21,320 nt of DNA from Mageeibacillus sp. UBA5770. Its GTDB lineage: Bacteria > Bacillota_A > Clostridia > Saccharofermentanales > Saccharofermentanaceae. The translations under genes and the position numbers were made by a program. The stretch lies in NCBI GenBank assembly GCA_002418705.1, contig DIEQ01000009.1, positions 39,271 to 60,590 of the forward strand, in the 5' to 3' direction. The notes beneath the pieces are model-generated. The model did no database searches, was not told the DNA's origin, and saw nothing but the letters and a program-made list of their open reading frames with translations. Positions 6,926 through 13,475 of this stretch are shown piece after piece. Position 1 is the first letter of the stretch. Each line of letters starts with the position of its first letter.

Positions 6926-8098
6926 ATGGCTGAAAAATCGATATACCTGGATAATGCAGCTGCCACAAGGCTTGACGAACAGGTTCTGGCAGCTATGATC
7001 CCCTGCTATTTAGAAAATTATGCTGTAGCTACCTCCGAATTTGGATATTCACAGGGGCTGGAAGCCCGGGAAACCCTTAGTGAAGCACGAGCCAGTCTTG
7101 CTGCAAGATTAGGCGCCGAGCCCGGAGAGTTTATTTTTACATCAGGGAACACCGAATCGTGCAATCTGGCTTTAAAAGGCGTATCCCAGGCTCTTGGGAC
7201 AAAAAAGGGAAAACATATCATCGTATCCCGAATTGAAGATTTTCCGGTTCTTTACAGTGCCAGGGCTCTTGAAAAACAAGGGTTTAAGATTGATTACCTG
7301 GATGCGGATGAATACGGTTTTGCAGACCTTGAGCAACTTGCAGGGCTGATAACGGATGAGACGATCCTGGTATCCATTCAGCATGCCAACCAGGAAATCG
7401 GCACGGTACAGGATATTGAAAAAATAGGAAAAATCTGCCGTGACAGGAACGTTCTCTTCCATACAGATGCAACGCATACCTTTACAAGGATTCCCCTTGA
7501 TGTCAGGGAGATCCCCGTTGATTTGATTACTGTATCAGCCCACACGATACACGGTCCCAAAGGAGTAGGCGGCCTTTATGTCCGCAAAGGAACAGCAATT
7601 TCCAAAATCATGGACGGAGGCTTTCAGGAGTTCGACTTAAGGGCCGGCATAGAAAACATCCCGGGAGCCGTTGGATTTGCAAGAGCTGCAGAACTCATAA
7701 CAGATACGGAAAACAAGCACCTGCAGGAAATGCGGGATAAGCTGACAGAACTTGTCCTGGCGAAGGTTCCTGATGTCATCCTGAACGGGCATCCTAACGC
7801 AAGGATTCCGAATAACGCGAACCTGACCTTCCATTTTGTCGAAGGTGAATCGATCACTCTTCATCTGGATATGTACGGGATAGCTGTCAGTACAGGTTCA
7901 GCTTGTTTCAGCCGATCACTTGAAGGCAGCCATGTGATCGCAGGTATTGGCGGTGACCATGAACGTGCCCACGGATCCATTCGATTCACATTCAGCCGCT
8001 TCAACACTTTTGAAGAAATAGACTTCGTCGTCGAAAAATTAGAGAAAATTGTCAGGAACCTGCGGGCCATCAGTCCGTTAGGCAAAACAGGGAGGTAA
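6926..8098 (+). CDS. NifS/IscS-like cysteine desulfurase homologue lacking the PLP lysine
   Basis: 390 residues, full length for class V aminotransferase-fold desulfurases. Conserved framework: IYLDNAAAT (6-14), the phosphate-binding TES (76-78), HANQEIGT (153-160), D181, the PLP-pocket Ser204 and His206, GPKGVGGLY (210-218), LRAGIEN (238-244) and the mobile active-site Cys327 in TGSACFSRS. However, the Schiff-base lysine that normally follows SxH is Thr207 (SAHTIHGPKG); the histidine stacking on PLP is Asp105 (IED instead of IEH); the Gln after DAT is His184. The codons read plainly, with no frameshift. Normal PLP-lysine chemistry therefore seems impossible, while the sulfur-carrying Cys is retained. 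Start has AGGAGG seven bases upstream. It is followed directly by the IscU-like scaffold. Probably a sulfide/persulfide-handling or scaffold-partner protein; function inferred. Confidence 0.9.
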   Translation: MAEKSIYLDNAAATRLDEQVLAAMIPCYLENYAVATSEFGYSQGLEARETLSEARASLAARLGAEPGEFIFTSGNTESCNLALKGVSQALGTKKGKHIIVSRIEDFPVLYSARALEKQGFKIDYLDADEYGFADLEQLAGLITDETILVSIQHANQEIGTVQDIEKIGKICRDRNVLFHTDATHTFTRIPLDVREIPVDLITVSAHTIHGPKGVGGLYVRKGTAISKIMDGGFQEFDLRAGIENIPGAVGFARAAELITDTENKHLQEMRDKLTELVLAKVPDVILNGHPNARIPNNANLTFHFVEGESITLHLDMYGIAVSTGSACFSRSLEGSHVIAGIGGDHERAHGSIRFTFSRFNTFEEIDFVVEKLEKIVRNLRAISPLGKTGR

Positions 8099-8102
8099 CA
8101 GT

Positions 8103-8738
8103 ATGGCTTTTCCATATAATGACATCGTTCTTGAACATTTCCGCAATCCTAAAAATGTCGGCTGTATTGAGAATCCCGACGGAAAAGCGACGGAGGGCAG
8201 TCCTGCATGCGGAGATATGGTGTCCCTTTATATCACAGTCGATCCGACTACAAATATAATCACGGATATCAAATTCGAATCATACGGCTGTGCCTCGAAT
8301 ATTGCGACCGCCTCGATTATAACGGAAATGGCCAAGGGCAAGACGATCGAAGAGGCCAAAAAGATTACCTGGAAAGAGGCTTCGGATGCTTTGGGCGGAT
8401 TACCGGCCATTAAGGCTCACTGTTCGGTTCTTGCTGTAGAAAGTTTGCGAAGTGCTATCCAAAATTATGAAGAAAAACACGGATTAGAGAGCAAGCGGGA
8501 GCCTACAACCGTCGAAGTCGTCCGAAAGAGACTCAAGAGAGTGATGAATCCAATGAAAGGTCTCGATATGGTGGCGACCGACCTTGTCAAGGAAATTGAT
8601 GTCAGGGACGGAAATATCCGGATCGTGGTTGATCTTCCGGAAGACCACCAGTTTGCTGCATCCATCAAAGAAGAGGCTAAGGAAAGGCTTGAACCTCTAT
8701 GGGATGTCAAGTCAGTTGTGATCGAGTTTATCCGATAA
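8103..8738 (+). CDS. IscU/NifU-type Fe-S scaffold fused to a MIP18/DUF59-like domain
   Basis: 211 residues. Residues 1-125 are an IscU/NifU N-terminal scaffold with the three cluster cysteines Cys36 (SPACGD), Cys63 (YGCAS) and Cys107 (AHCSVL), plus Asp38 and His106. Residues about 136-210 (VRKRLKRVMNPMKGLD.., VVDLPEDHQFAASIKEEAKERL) resemble the MIP18/DUF59 domain found in Fe-S assembly factors and at the N-terminus of ApbC/Mrp ATPases, not the usual NifU C-terminal Nfu domain. It would build and hand on [Fe-S] clusters in the cytoplasm. The gene starts 5 bases after the desulfurase homologue, with GGGAGG upstream, and is the last gene before a terminator. Confidence 0.88.
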   Translation: MAFPYNDIVLEHFRNPKNVGCIENPDGKATEGSPACGDMVSLYITVDPTTNIITDIKFESYGCASNIATASIITEMAKGKTIEEAKKITWKEASDALGGLPAIKAHCSVLAVESLRSAIQNYEEKHGLESKREPTTVEVVRKRLKRVMNPMKGLDMVATDLVKEIDVRDGNIRIVVDLPEDHQFAASIKEEAKERLEPLWDVKSVVIEFIR

Positions 8739-8796
8739 TCAGAAGATCAGAACAGGTGGGATAGCATGGTTATCGATCCATACCGGCACGCAGACT

Positions 8797-8835
8797 AAAG
8801 CACTGAAGACCGTAAGGTTTCCGGTGCTTTTTCTT
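8797..8835 (+). terminator. Terminator of the sulfur-transfer operon
   Basis: AAAGCACTGAAGACC, loop GTAA, GGTTTCCGGTGCTTTTTC: an imperfect stem of about 14 pairs followed by T-rich sequence, 58 bases after the scaffold stop. The central GTAAGGTTTC is identical to that in the tRNA-Arg terminator while the outer stem differs. Confidence 0.85.
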
Positions 8836-8845
8836 TGTGCGCCAG

Positions 8846-8928
8846 GGGGGCGGACATAATCCTGGACACTAGGACAGGAGAGCCGATATAGGCTTCATTA
8901 TTTTGAGTAAGAAAGTGTCCGCATCCCC
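8846..8928. other. Inverted-repeat element with alternative pairings
   Basis: Bases 8846-8856 (GGGG-GCGGACA) pair with 8916-8928 (TGTCCGC-AT-CCCC). The overlapping segment AGTGTCC (8914-8920) can instead pair with GGACACT (8864-8870). A small hairpin AGCC-GATATA-GGCT (8881-8894) lies inside, and GGACA occurs three times (8852, 8864, 8872). Lies in the 334-base gap between the operon terminator and the arsR promoter; no coding role seen. Could be a structured RNA, a cruciform operator or a remnant of a small mobile element. Confidence 0.45.
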
Positions 8929-9002
8929 AAAATAATTTCTTATCAAATTGGATAAAATCTAAATCTGCACCCAGACTTATTCCATGCATCCACAGAGACT
9001 AT

Positions 9003-9057
9003 TTGACTTGTTGGATATATAATTATATGATTATATTAGAATTATCTTATATTCAAG
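9003..9057 (+). promoter_or_regulatory. arsR promoter with AT-rich operator
   Basis: TTGACT (9003-9008), 17-base spacer, TATGAT (9026-9031). The perfect 12-base palindrome ATATAATTATAT (9017-9028) covers the spacer and -10 box, and the segments ATTAGAA (9035-9041) and TTATATTCAAG (9047-9057) recur in the promoter of the MFS gene at 14808-14862. AT-rich dyads over the core promoter are usual for ArsR/SmtB autorepression. Confidence 0.7.
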
Positions 9058-9072
9058 AAGCGAGGCAACGAT

Positions 9073-9384
9073 ATGAATATTGAAGAAATGTACGTAAGAA
9101 TTTATAAAGCGCTGGCCCATCCGATTCGAATTAAAATTGTACGGTTGCTCCGTGAGGGACCACAGTGTGTATGCATATTAAATGAGAATGTCGAGTTCAG
9201 CCAGTCTAATCTTTCCCAACATCTCAAAATATTAAGGGATGCGGGTATATTGAAGGCGGAAAAAGACGGGATACGAATCATGTATAGCATCAAAGACGAG
9301 GAAGTATTAAGATTACTTGAAGTTACAGGAAAGATAATTAAAACTGAAATTGATATGCTGAGAAGCGAATTTTCCGGTGAATAA
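9073..9384 (+). CDS. ArsR/SmtB-family repressor with CVC motif
   Basis: 103-residue winged-helix regulator. ALAHPIRIKIVRLL (13-26) begins the DNA-binding domain, the recognition helix-turn-helix spans FSQSNLSQHLKILRDAGIL (42-60), and the wing lies around 63-73. Cys32 and Cys34 in the PQCVCIL segment occupy the place of the ELCVCDL metalloid-binding pair of ArsR, so it probably senses As(III)/Sb(III), another soft metal, or reactive sulfur/thiol oxidation; a third ligand is not evident. It is the first gene of the redox operon, and its own promoter carries a palindrome, implying autorepression and control of downstream genes; the MFS gene promoter may also be a target. Confidence 0.92.
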   Translation: MNIEEMYVRIYKALAHPIRIKIVRLLREGPQCVCILNENVEFSQSNLSQHLKILRDAGILKAEKDGIRIMYSIKDEEVLRLLEVTGKIIKTEIDMLRSEFSGE

Positions 9385-9460
9385 TTAAATTTAATACTAT
9401 TTTTACGCACGGCATTTCTTATATAAAAATAAACGGTAAATTATCCGGAGAAGGTACCTC

Positions 9461-10855
9461 ATGAATTCTATTAAAAAAATGACAGCGAATATTTGTATTC
9501 TCGGAGGCGGTCCCGCAGGGTATGTCGCTGCAATCAGGGCATCGCAGCTCGGGGCAGAAGTGGTTCTTGTTGAAGAAAAAGAATTGGGAGGCGTGTGCCT
9601 CAATGTAGGGTGTATTCCGACAAAGGCACTCCTAAAAACAGCTGAGACGGCTGCAGACATTAAGAGATCGAAAGAATTCGGCATAGAGTCCCGTTTAGAT
9701 GGTATCAACTGGAAGATTGCGGTTGACAGGAAAAACAGGGTTGTTAAAAATCTTACAGCCGGCGTTCAACAACTACTTGATGCTAAGGGCGTAACTATAA
9801 TAAATGGCCGCGGTGTTATAGAAGAAGATAAAAAACTGTTGGTTCAAACACCGGAAGAAACAATAGAAGTAACCTGGGATAAACTGATCATAGCAACAGG
9901 TGCATCACCATTTCTTCCTCCGATTAAAGGGATTGATATGGATGGGGTGCTTACAAGTACTGATGCGTTGAGTATGGTTTCTTTGCCATCACAAATGGTT
10001 ATTATTGGGGCAGGTGTTATCGGACTTGAATTTGCTTCTATGTTTGCAGCGATGGGAGTAAAAATTTCCGTTATTGAGTTGCTGGATCGGATACTGCCTG
10101 GTGAAGATACGGAAATTGCATCTGAACTTCTTAAGATAATGAAAAGACAGGGTGTATCCATTAAACTGTCCGCAAAGGTAAAAGAAATACAAAAGACAGT
10201 TGATGGCTTGCTGGTAACATATTCTGTTGGTGATAAGGAATATACACAGGCTTGTGACAAGGTTCTGGTATCTGTGGGAAGAAATCTGAATACGGATTCA
10301 TTTCAAAACCTGCCGCTTAACATTGAGAATTCTGCCATTTCTGTAAATGGTCGTATGGAAACAAACATTAAGGATGTTTATGCAGCCGGCGACATAACAG
10401 GCGGAAAACTTCTGGCTCACCTTGCGTTTATGGAGGGGAAGGTGGCTGCTCAGAACGCACTGGGAATCAAAAGCGAAGTGAACTATAAAGCGATTCCCTC
10501 ATGTATTTATACAAATCCGGAAGTGGCCTCTGTTGGAATGACCCAAGAGGCTGCAGAGAAAACAGGCATATCCGTTAAGGTTGGACGTTTTAATTTCAGA
10601 AACAATGGGCGGGCACAATCATTAGGTGACCGTGAAGGGTTTGTGAAGGTAATTGCGGATCAGGAAAATACCATTATTGGCGCACAGATCCTGGGCGTAC
10701 ATGCTTCCGAAATGATATCAGAACTAACCCTGGCAGTCACACTGAAAGCGAAAGCAGATGACATTGCAGATATGATTCACCCGCATCCGACATTGAGTGA
10801 AGCAATATGGGAAGCTTGCGGGGATTTGTTGGGCAGAGCTGTTCATAAATTGTAA
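9461..10855 (+). CDS. lpdA: Dihydrolipoamide dehydrogenase-like flavoprotein disulfide reductase
   Basis: 464 residues, the normal length of E3 subunits without an N-terminal lipoyl domain. FAD-binding GGGPAG (15-20), redox-active disulfide GGVCLNVGC (Cys46/Cys51), NAD-binding GAGVIGLEFAS near residue 187, second FAD motif YAAGDITGG (about 307-315), and the dimer-domain HPHPTLSE with the catalytic His-Glu pair (about 440-447). It transfers electrons between NAD(H) and a protein-bound dihydrolipoamide. No 2-oxoacid dehydrogenase or complete glycine-cleavage genes are nearby; the only lipoyl protein in the window is the DGC-GcvH fusion three genes downstream, its likely partner. GGAGAAGG precedes the start. 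Confidence 0.94.
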   Translation: MNSIKKMTANICILGGGPAGYVAAIRASQLGAEVVLVEEKELGGVCLNVGCIPTKALLKTAETAADIKRSKEFGIESRLDGINWKIAVDRKNRVVKNLTAGVQQLLDAKGVTIINGRGVIEEDKKLLVQTPEETIEVTWDKLIIATGASPFLPPIKGIDMDGVLTSTDALSMVSLPSQMVIIGAGVIGLEFASMFAAMGVKISVIELLDRILPGEDTEIASELLKIMKRQGVSIKLSAKVKEIQKTVDGLLVTYSVGDKEYTQACDKVLVSVGRNLNTDSFQNLPLNIENSAISVNGRMETNIKDVYAAGDITGGKLLAHLAFMEGKVAAQNALGIKSEVNYKAIPSCIYTNPEVASVGMTQEAAEKTGISVKVGRFNFRNNGRAQSLGDREGFVKVIADQENTIIGAQILGVHASEMISELTLAVTLKAKADDIADMIHPHPTLSEAIWEACGDLLGRAVHKL

Positions 10856-10874
10856 GAAAACGGAGGAAAGTATC

Positions 10875-11261
10875 ATGGAAGAAAAAGAACGTTATGGATT
10901 TATCATGTGTGTATGTACAGGAAAGTGTCCGGGATTTCAGGCGATGGATATTTGGGACTTTATCAATCAGGTCAGAATTGAACTTCCGGTAGAATACGGC
11001 TTTATTCATCCTCAGCTTTGCGAAGAGGACGGAGACCGGTTTTTGGCCGACTATTTGAAGGCTCACAGAAAAGTAATTATCGGTGCCTGCGCACCCAATA
11101 TGCAGAAAAAAATGTTCAGGCAAGCCTTTAAAGATGCTGGACTTGATTTGGAAAAGGATGCCGTTATGCTCGACATTAGAGACATGACCAATGAAAAAGC
11201 TTTTGAAGTCGTTAAAAATGCCGTAAAGCAATTAGGTTTTGAAACGGAGGAAGAATCATGA
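10875..11261 (+). CDS. Stand-alone HdrA N-terminal-domain-like Fe-S protein
   Basis: 128 residues. N-terminal MCVCTGKCP (Cys12, Cys14, Cys18), Cys49 and Cys72 in IIGACAPNMQKKMFRQAF, then DIRDMTNEKA. This layout matches the small N-terminal domain of heterodisulfide reductase subunit HdrA (xCxCG, then ACSPRMHE..F and ANIRE segments), which holds a [4Fe-4S] cluster, but here it occurs without the HdrA flavin and ferredoxin domains. Likely a small cytoplasmic Fe-S or persulfide carrier; the assignment is by motif pattern and not certain. Starts behind CGGAGGAAAG, 19 bases after lpdA, and its stop overlaps the next ATG by 4 bases. Confidence 0.75.
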   Translation: MEEKERYGFIMCVCTGKCPGFQAMDIWDFINQVRIELPVEYGFIHPQLCEEDGDRFLADYLKAHRKVIIGACAPNMQKKMFRQAFKDAGLDLEKDAVMLDIRDMTNEKAFEVVKNAVKQLGFETEEES

Positions 11262-11551
11262 GTGAATCATCATTTATGGGTGTACCAAGAGATCAGATTG
11301 ACTGGAGTCCCCGTATAGACTTTTCTAAGTGTAATTACTGTATGGAGTGCGTTGAGTTTTGCCCTCATAAAGTTTTTGAAGTGCATGAAGAGGATGCGCA
11401 GAAGTTTGTTGTCAAGCATCCCAATAACTGTGTGGTATTCTGTCGTGCCTGCGGGAAGACCTGCGGTCTCGACGCTATCAGTTTTCCTGACAAGAGCGAA
11501 ACGACAGCTCACATAAAGGCAATCAGAAAGGAAGCGGAAGCAAATGAATAA
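11258..11551 (+). CDS. 2[4Fe-4S] ferredoxin-like protein
   Basis: 97 residues. First cluster motif CNYCMECVEFCP (Cys25, 28, 31, 35) is a classic CxxCxxCxxxCP. The second, CVVFCRACGKTC (Cys58, 62, 65, 69), has a CxxxCxxCxxxC arrangement, as in some HdrA- or dissimilatory-associated ferredoxins. The N-terminal 20 residues and the charged C-terminal helix (76-97) are extensions. It should pass low-potential electrons within the operon's products, most directly the HdrA-like protein with which it is translationally coupled. The 3' end overlaps the next gene by 8 bases. Confidence 0.92.
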   Translation: MSESSFMGVPRDQIDWSPRIDFSKCNYCMECVEFCPHKVFEVHEEDAQKFVVKHPNNCVVFCRACGKTCGLDAISFPDKSETTAHIKAIRKEAEANE

Positions 11552-12398
11552 GGTTTATGCTGTTCTGCCATGTAATGGATTGGACAAATGTGCGGGCTGT
11601 GTCTCAAAAGAGGTCGCAGTCATGGTTGCTGAGAATTCTGACAGTGAAGTTATTTGTCCGGTACTGCTTCATGCATCCGATGCAAGATACGAAAAGATCA
11701 CGCAGGAAAAACCGCTTCTTGTGATAGATGGATGTGCTACCCGCTGTGCAAGTAAACTCGCATCTGAGAAAAATATAAAGATCACTGAAAAAATCAACAT
11801 TACAGAGGAAGCAAAAGCAAATGGTATAGCACTTGGGAAAGGGCTCCATATTGGCGAAAATGAAATGAAGCTGGCAAAAATTATCGTTGATAAACTGACA
11901 CAAGTTCAGGAATCATCTATAACGGAAGACGCTATTGAATTTCCCTCAAAACTAACCTATGAAGTCTATAAAAAAGATAAATTTGTTTTCCGGCTTCCCA
12001 AAGAAGAAGGATTTTATTTTAACGAAAATGATGTGTGGGCGTATGTGGTTGGAAATAAGGCGCGAATTGGCGTGACTGATTTTGTACAGAAAAGCTTGTC
12101 GGATATTATGTTTTTCACGCCGCCCGCGATTGGTAACCAAATTGAACAGTTTGAAGATGCAGGCAACATTGAATCAGCCAAGGCTGTGTTTGAAATCATT
12201 TCACCTGTCAGCGGGACGATCCTTGCTATCAATGAAACAGTGATGCAAGCTCCTGAACTAATCAATCAAAACCCATATGAAAAGGGATGGATTGCTGAAA
12301 TAGAGCTGTCTGACTTTGAAAGTGATAAGGAACTGCTCGAGACATTTGACGGATACTTTAAAATATTAAAGCGAAAGGTGGACGAGTTTCATGTCTAA
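11544..12398 (+). CDS. DGC-domain / GcvH-like lipoyl protein fusion
   Basis: 284 residues in two parts. Residues 1-100 form a DGC domain (cysteine-rich, putative zinc- or sulfur-binding): LPCNGLDKCAGC (Cys10, 16, 19), Cys38, VIDGCATRC (DGC 62-64, Cys68). Residues about 158-284 match glycine-cleavage H protein: NDVWAYVVGNKARIGVTDFVQKSLSDI, then NIESAKAVFEIISPVSG with the lipoylation lysine Lys213 in ESxKA, then NPYEKGWI. The lipoyl arm could be oxidised or reduced by the operon's dihydrolipoamide dehydrogenase and react with the Cys-rich partner domain. H-like LbpA proteins of the sHdr sulfur-oxidation system are a precedent for non-glycine roles. No GcvP, GcvT or lipoate ligase is present in the window. 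Function inferred. Confidence 0.88.
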   Translation: MNKVYAVLPCNGLDKCAGCVSKEVAVMVAENSDSEVICPVLLHASDARYEKITQEKPLLVIDGCATRCASKLASEKNIKITEKINITEEAKANGIALGKGLHIGENEMKLAKIIVDKLTQVQESSITEDAIEFPSKLTYEVYKKDKFVFRLPKEEGFYFNENDVWAYVVGNKARIGVTDFVQKSLSDIMFFTPPAIGNQIEQFEDAGNIESAKAVFEIISPVSGTILAINETVMQAPELINQNPYEKGWIAEIELSDFESDKELLETFDGYFKILKRKVDEFHV

Positions 12399-12801
12399 AG
12401 TTAAAGTAATTCCCTGCAGCGGGATTGGTAAAGCGATGGGCCTGATGGCACGGGAAGCAACACTTCAGGTAACTGATAAATTAGCGCCTGACACGACTGA
12501 GACAGTCTGCCTGGCCTATATCGTAACAGGTGATGAGGATGCACGAAAAAAGGTTGAAGGTAAAAGCTGCATCACGGTTGATGGCTGCCCAGCGATGTGT
12601 GCGGCCAAAAGCGTCGAACACGCAGGTGGGATCGTCAAGGCGAAATACCGGGTGATTGATGAAATGCGTAATCATAAGGGTGTAAATGCCGGAACAGGTA
12701 CTGCATTAACAGATGATGGCTGGCAGATTGCAGATGAACTGGCCGAAAAGATCGCAGAGAAGGCTGCAGAGATTGTCAGGGAGGACCACAGAAATGGATG
12801 A
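12391..12801 (+). CDS. DGC-domain protein (putative zinc-binding)
   Basis: 136 residues, one DGC domain: IPCSGIGKAMG (Cys9), Cys40, Cys60, VDGCPAMC (DGC 64-66, Cys70), then EHAGG. This is the standard pattern of the family, whose biochemical role is poorly defined; four conserved cysteines suggest a metal, Fe-S or persulfide site. The C-terminal 50 residues are an amphipathic helical tail. Overlaps the fusion gene by 8 bases and the next DGC-like gene by 8 bases, so the three are translationally coupled and may be made in fixed ratio. Confidence 0.88.
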   Translation: MSKVKVIPCSGIGKAMGLMAREATLQVTDKLAPDTTETVCLAYIVTGDEDARKKVEGKSCITVDGCPAMCAAKSVEHAGGIVKAKYRVIDEMRNHKGVNAGTGTALTDDGWQIADELAEKIAEKAAEIVREDHRNG

Positions 12802-13198
12802 AAAACAAGTAGGTGTACTCTCCTGCAGCGGGGAAGAGTGCTTAGGCGGTACGATTGCCAGACTCGCCACAAGAAAGGTTATGGAGTCCCTTCGTCCTGA
12901 TAATGTCGTCACTCTTTGTCTTCCGCTTTACATAGCCGGCGGTGACGAGGAACGTGATTTTGCCAAGGAGTATCCGGTTATTTCTGTGGATGCATGTGAT
13001 AAGTACTGTGCTAAAAGAGCCACTATCAAATACAGCGGTGCAGTGAGAGATTCACTGGTTCTTTCTGATATTCTCGGAGAAGATGTCGTTCTTTCAAAAA
13101 CAGTGTCAGCCCGGGACCTGAAAGAAGAGCACTACAAAATGGTTGATAAAGTGGCTGAGGAAATCTGTAAGAAGGTTGATAAAATATTGTCTGAATAA
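12794..13198 (+). CDS. Diverged DGC-type protein
   Basis: 134 residues, third tandem member. LSCSGEECLGG (Cys11, Cys16), Cys42, then VDACDKYC (66-72) in place of the usual DGC-P-x-x-C: Gly is replaced by Ala and Pro by Asp, but both cysteines (Cys68, Cys72) remain. The C-terminal helix (112-134) is charged. Clearly homologous to the upstream gene by layout (VDxCxxxC at the same place) yet diverged, suggesting a distinct subunit and not a simple duplicate. Start ATG has GGGAGG about 9 bases upstream. Confidence 0.85.
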   Translation: MDEKQVGVLSCSGEECLGGTIARLATRKVMESLRPDNVVTLCLPLYIAGGDEERDFAKEYPVISVDACDKYCAKRATIKYSGAVRDSLVLSDILGEDVVLSKTVSARDLKEEHYKMVDKVAEEICKKVDKILSE

Positions 13199-13223
13199 AT
13201 CAATTAGAGCTGGAGGAAAATAT

Positions 13224-13475
13224 ATGTCAAAATCCTGGTATCCTGTGATTAATGAAGAGGAATGTATATCCTGCGGCGCTTGTGTTGCAAAATGCAAAAA
13301 CGGCGTCTATGACAAATCGCAGGCTTCGAAGCCGGTTGTAATTTTTCCGGAAGGATGCGGTACTGGCTGTCATGGCTGCGGGAATCTATGCCCGAGCCAG
13401 GCAATTCATTATTTTGGCGATACAAATGACGTTCCCGGCTGTGAGTGCAGCTGCGGAGGCGGGACCTGTGGCTGA
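13224..13475 (+). CDS. Ferredoxin with cysteine-rich C-terminal tail
   Basis: 83 residues. CISCGACVAKC (Cys14, 17, 20, 24) followed by Lys instead of Pro, then CGTGCHGCGNLCP (Cys45, 49, 52, 56): two [4Fe-4S] sites, the second again CxxxCxxCxxxC as in the other ferredoxin of the operon. The last 11 residues carry four more cysteines (Cys73, 75, 77, 82) interspersed with Gly, possibly a metal- or persulfide-binding arm. GGAGG eight bases before ATG. The stop lies within the first codons of the thioredoxin gene. Confidence 0.9.
   Translation: MSKSWYPVINEEECISCGACVAKCKNGVYDKSQASKPVVIFPEGCGTGCHGCGNLCPSQAIHYFGDTNDVPGCECSCGGGTCG

Noticed and set aside
7555..7559. Lysine in GPKG of the desulfurase homologue as possible PLP lysine
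   Set aside because: That lysine is present in addition to the Schiff-base lysine in normal IscS/NifS proteins, four positions later, so it does not replace the missing residue.
8739..8796. Possible complete tRNA pseudogene before the terminator at 8797
   Set aside because: A 4-pair T-arm-like hairpin (ATGG/CCAT) can be drawn, but there is no matching 5' acceptor strand, D arm or anticodon arm.
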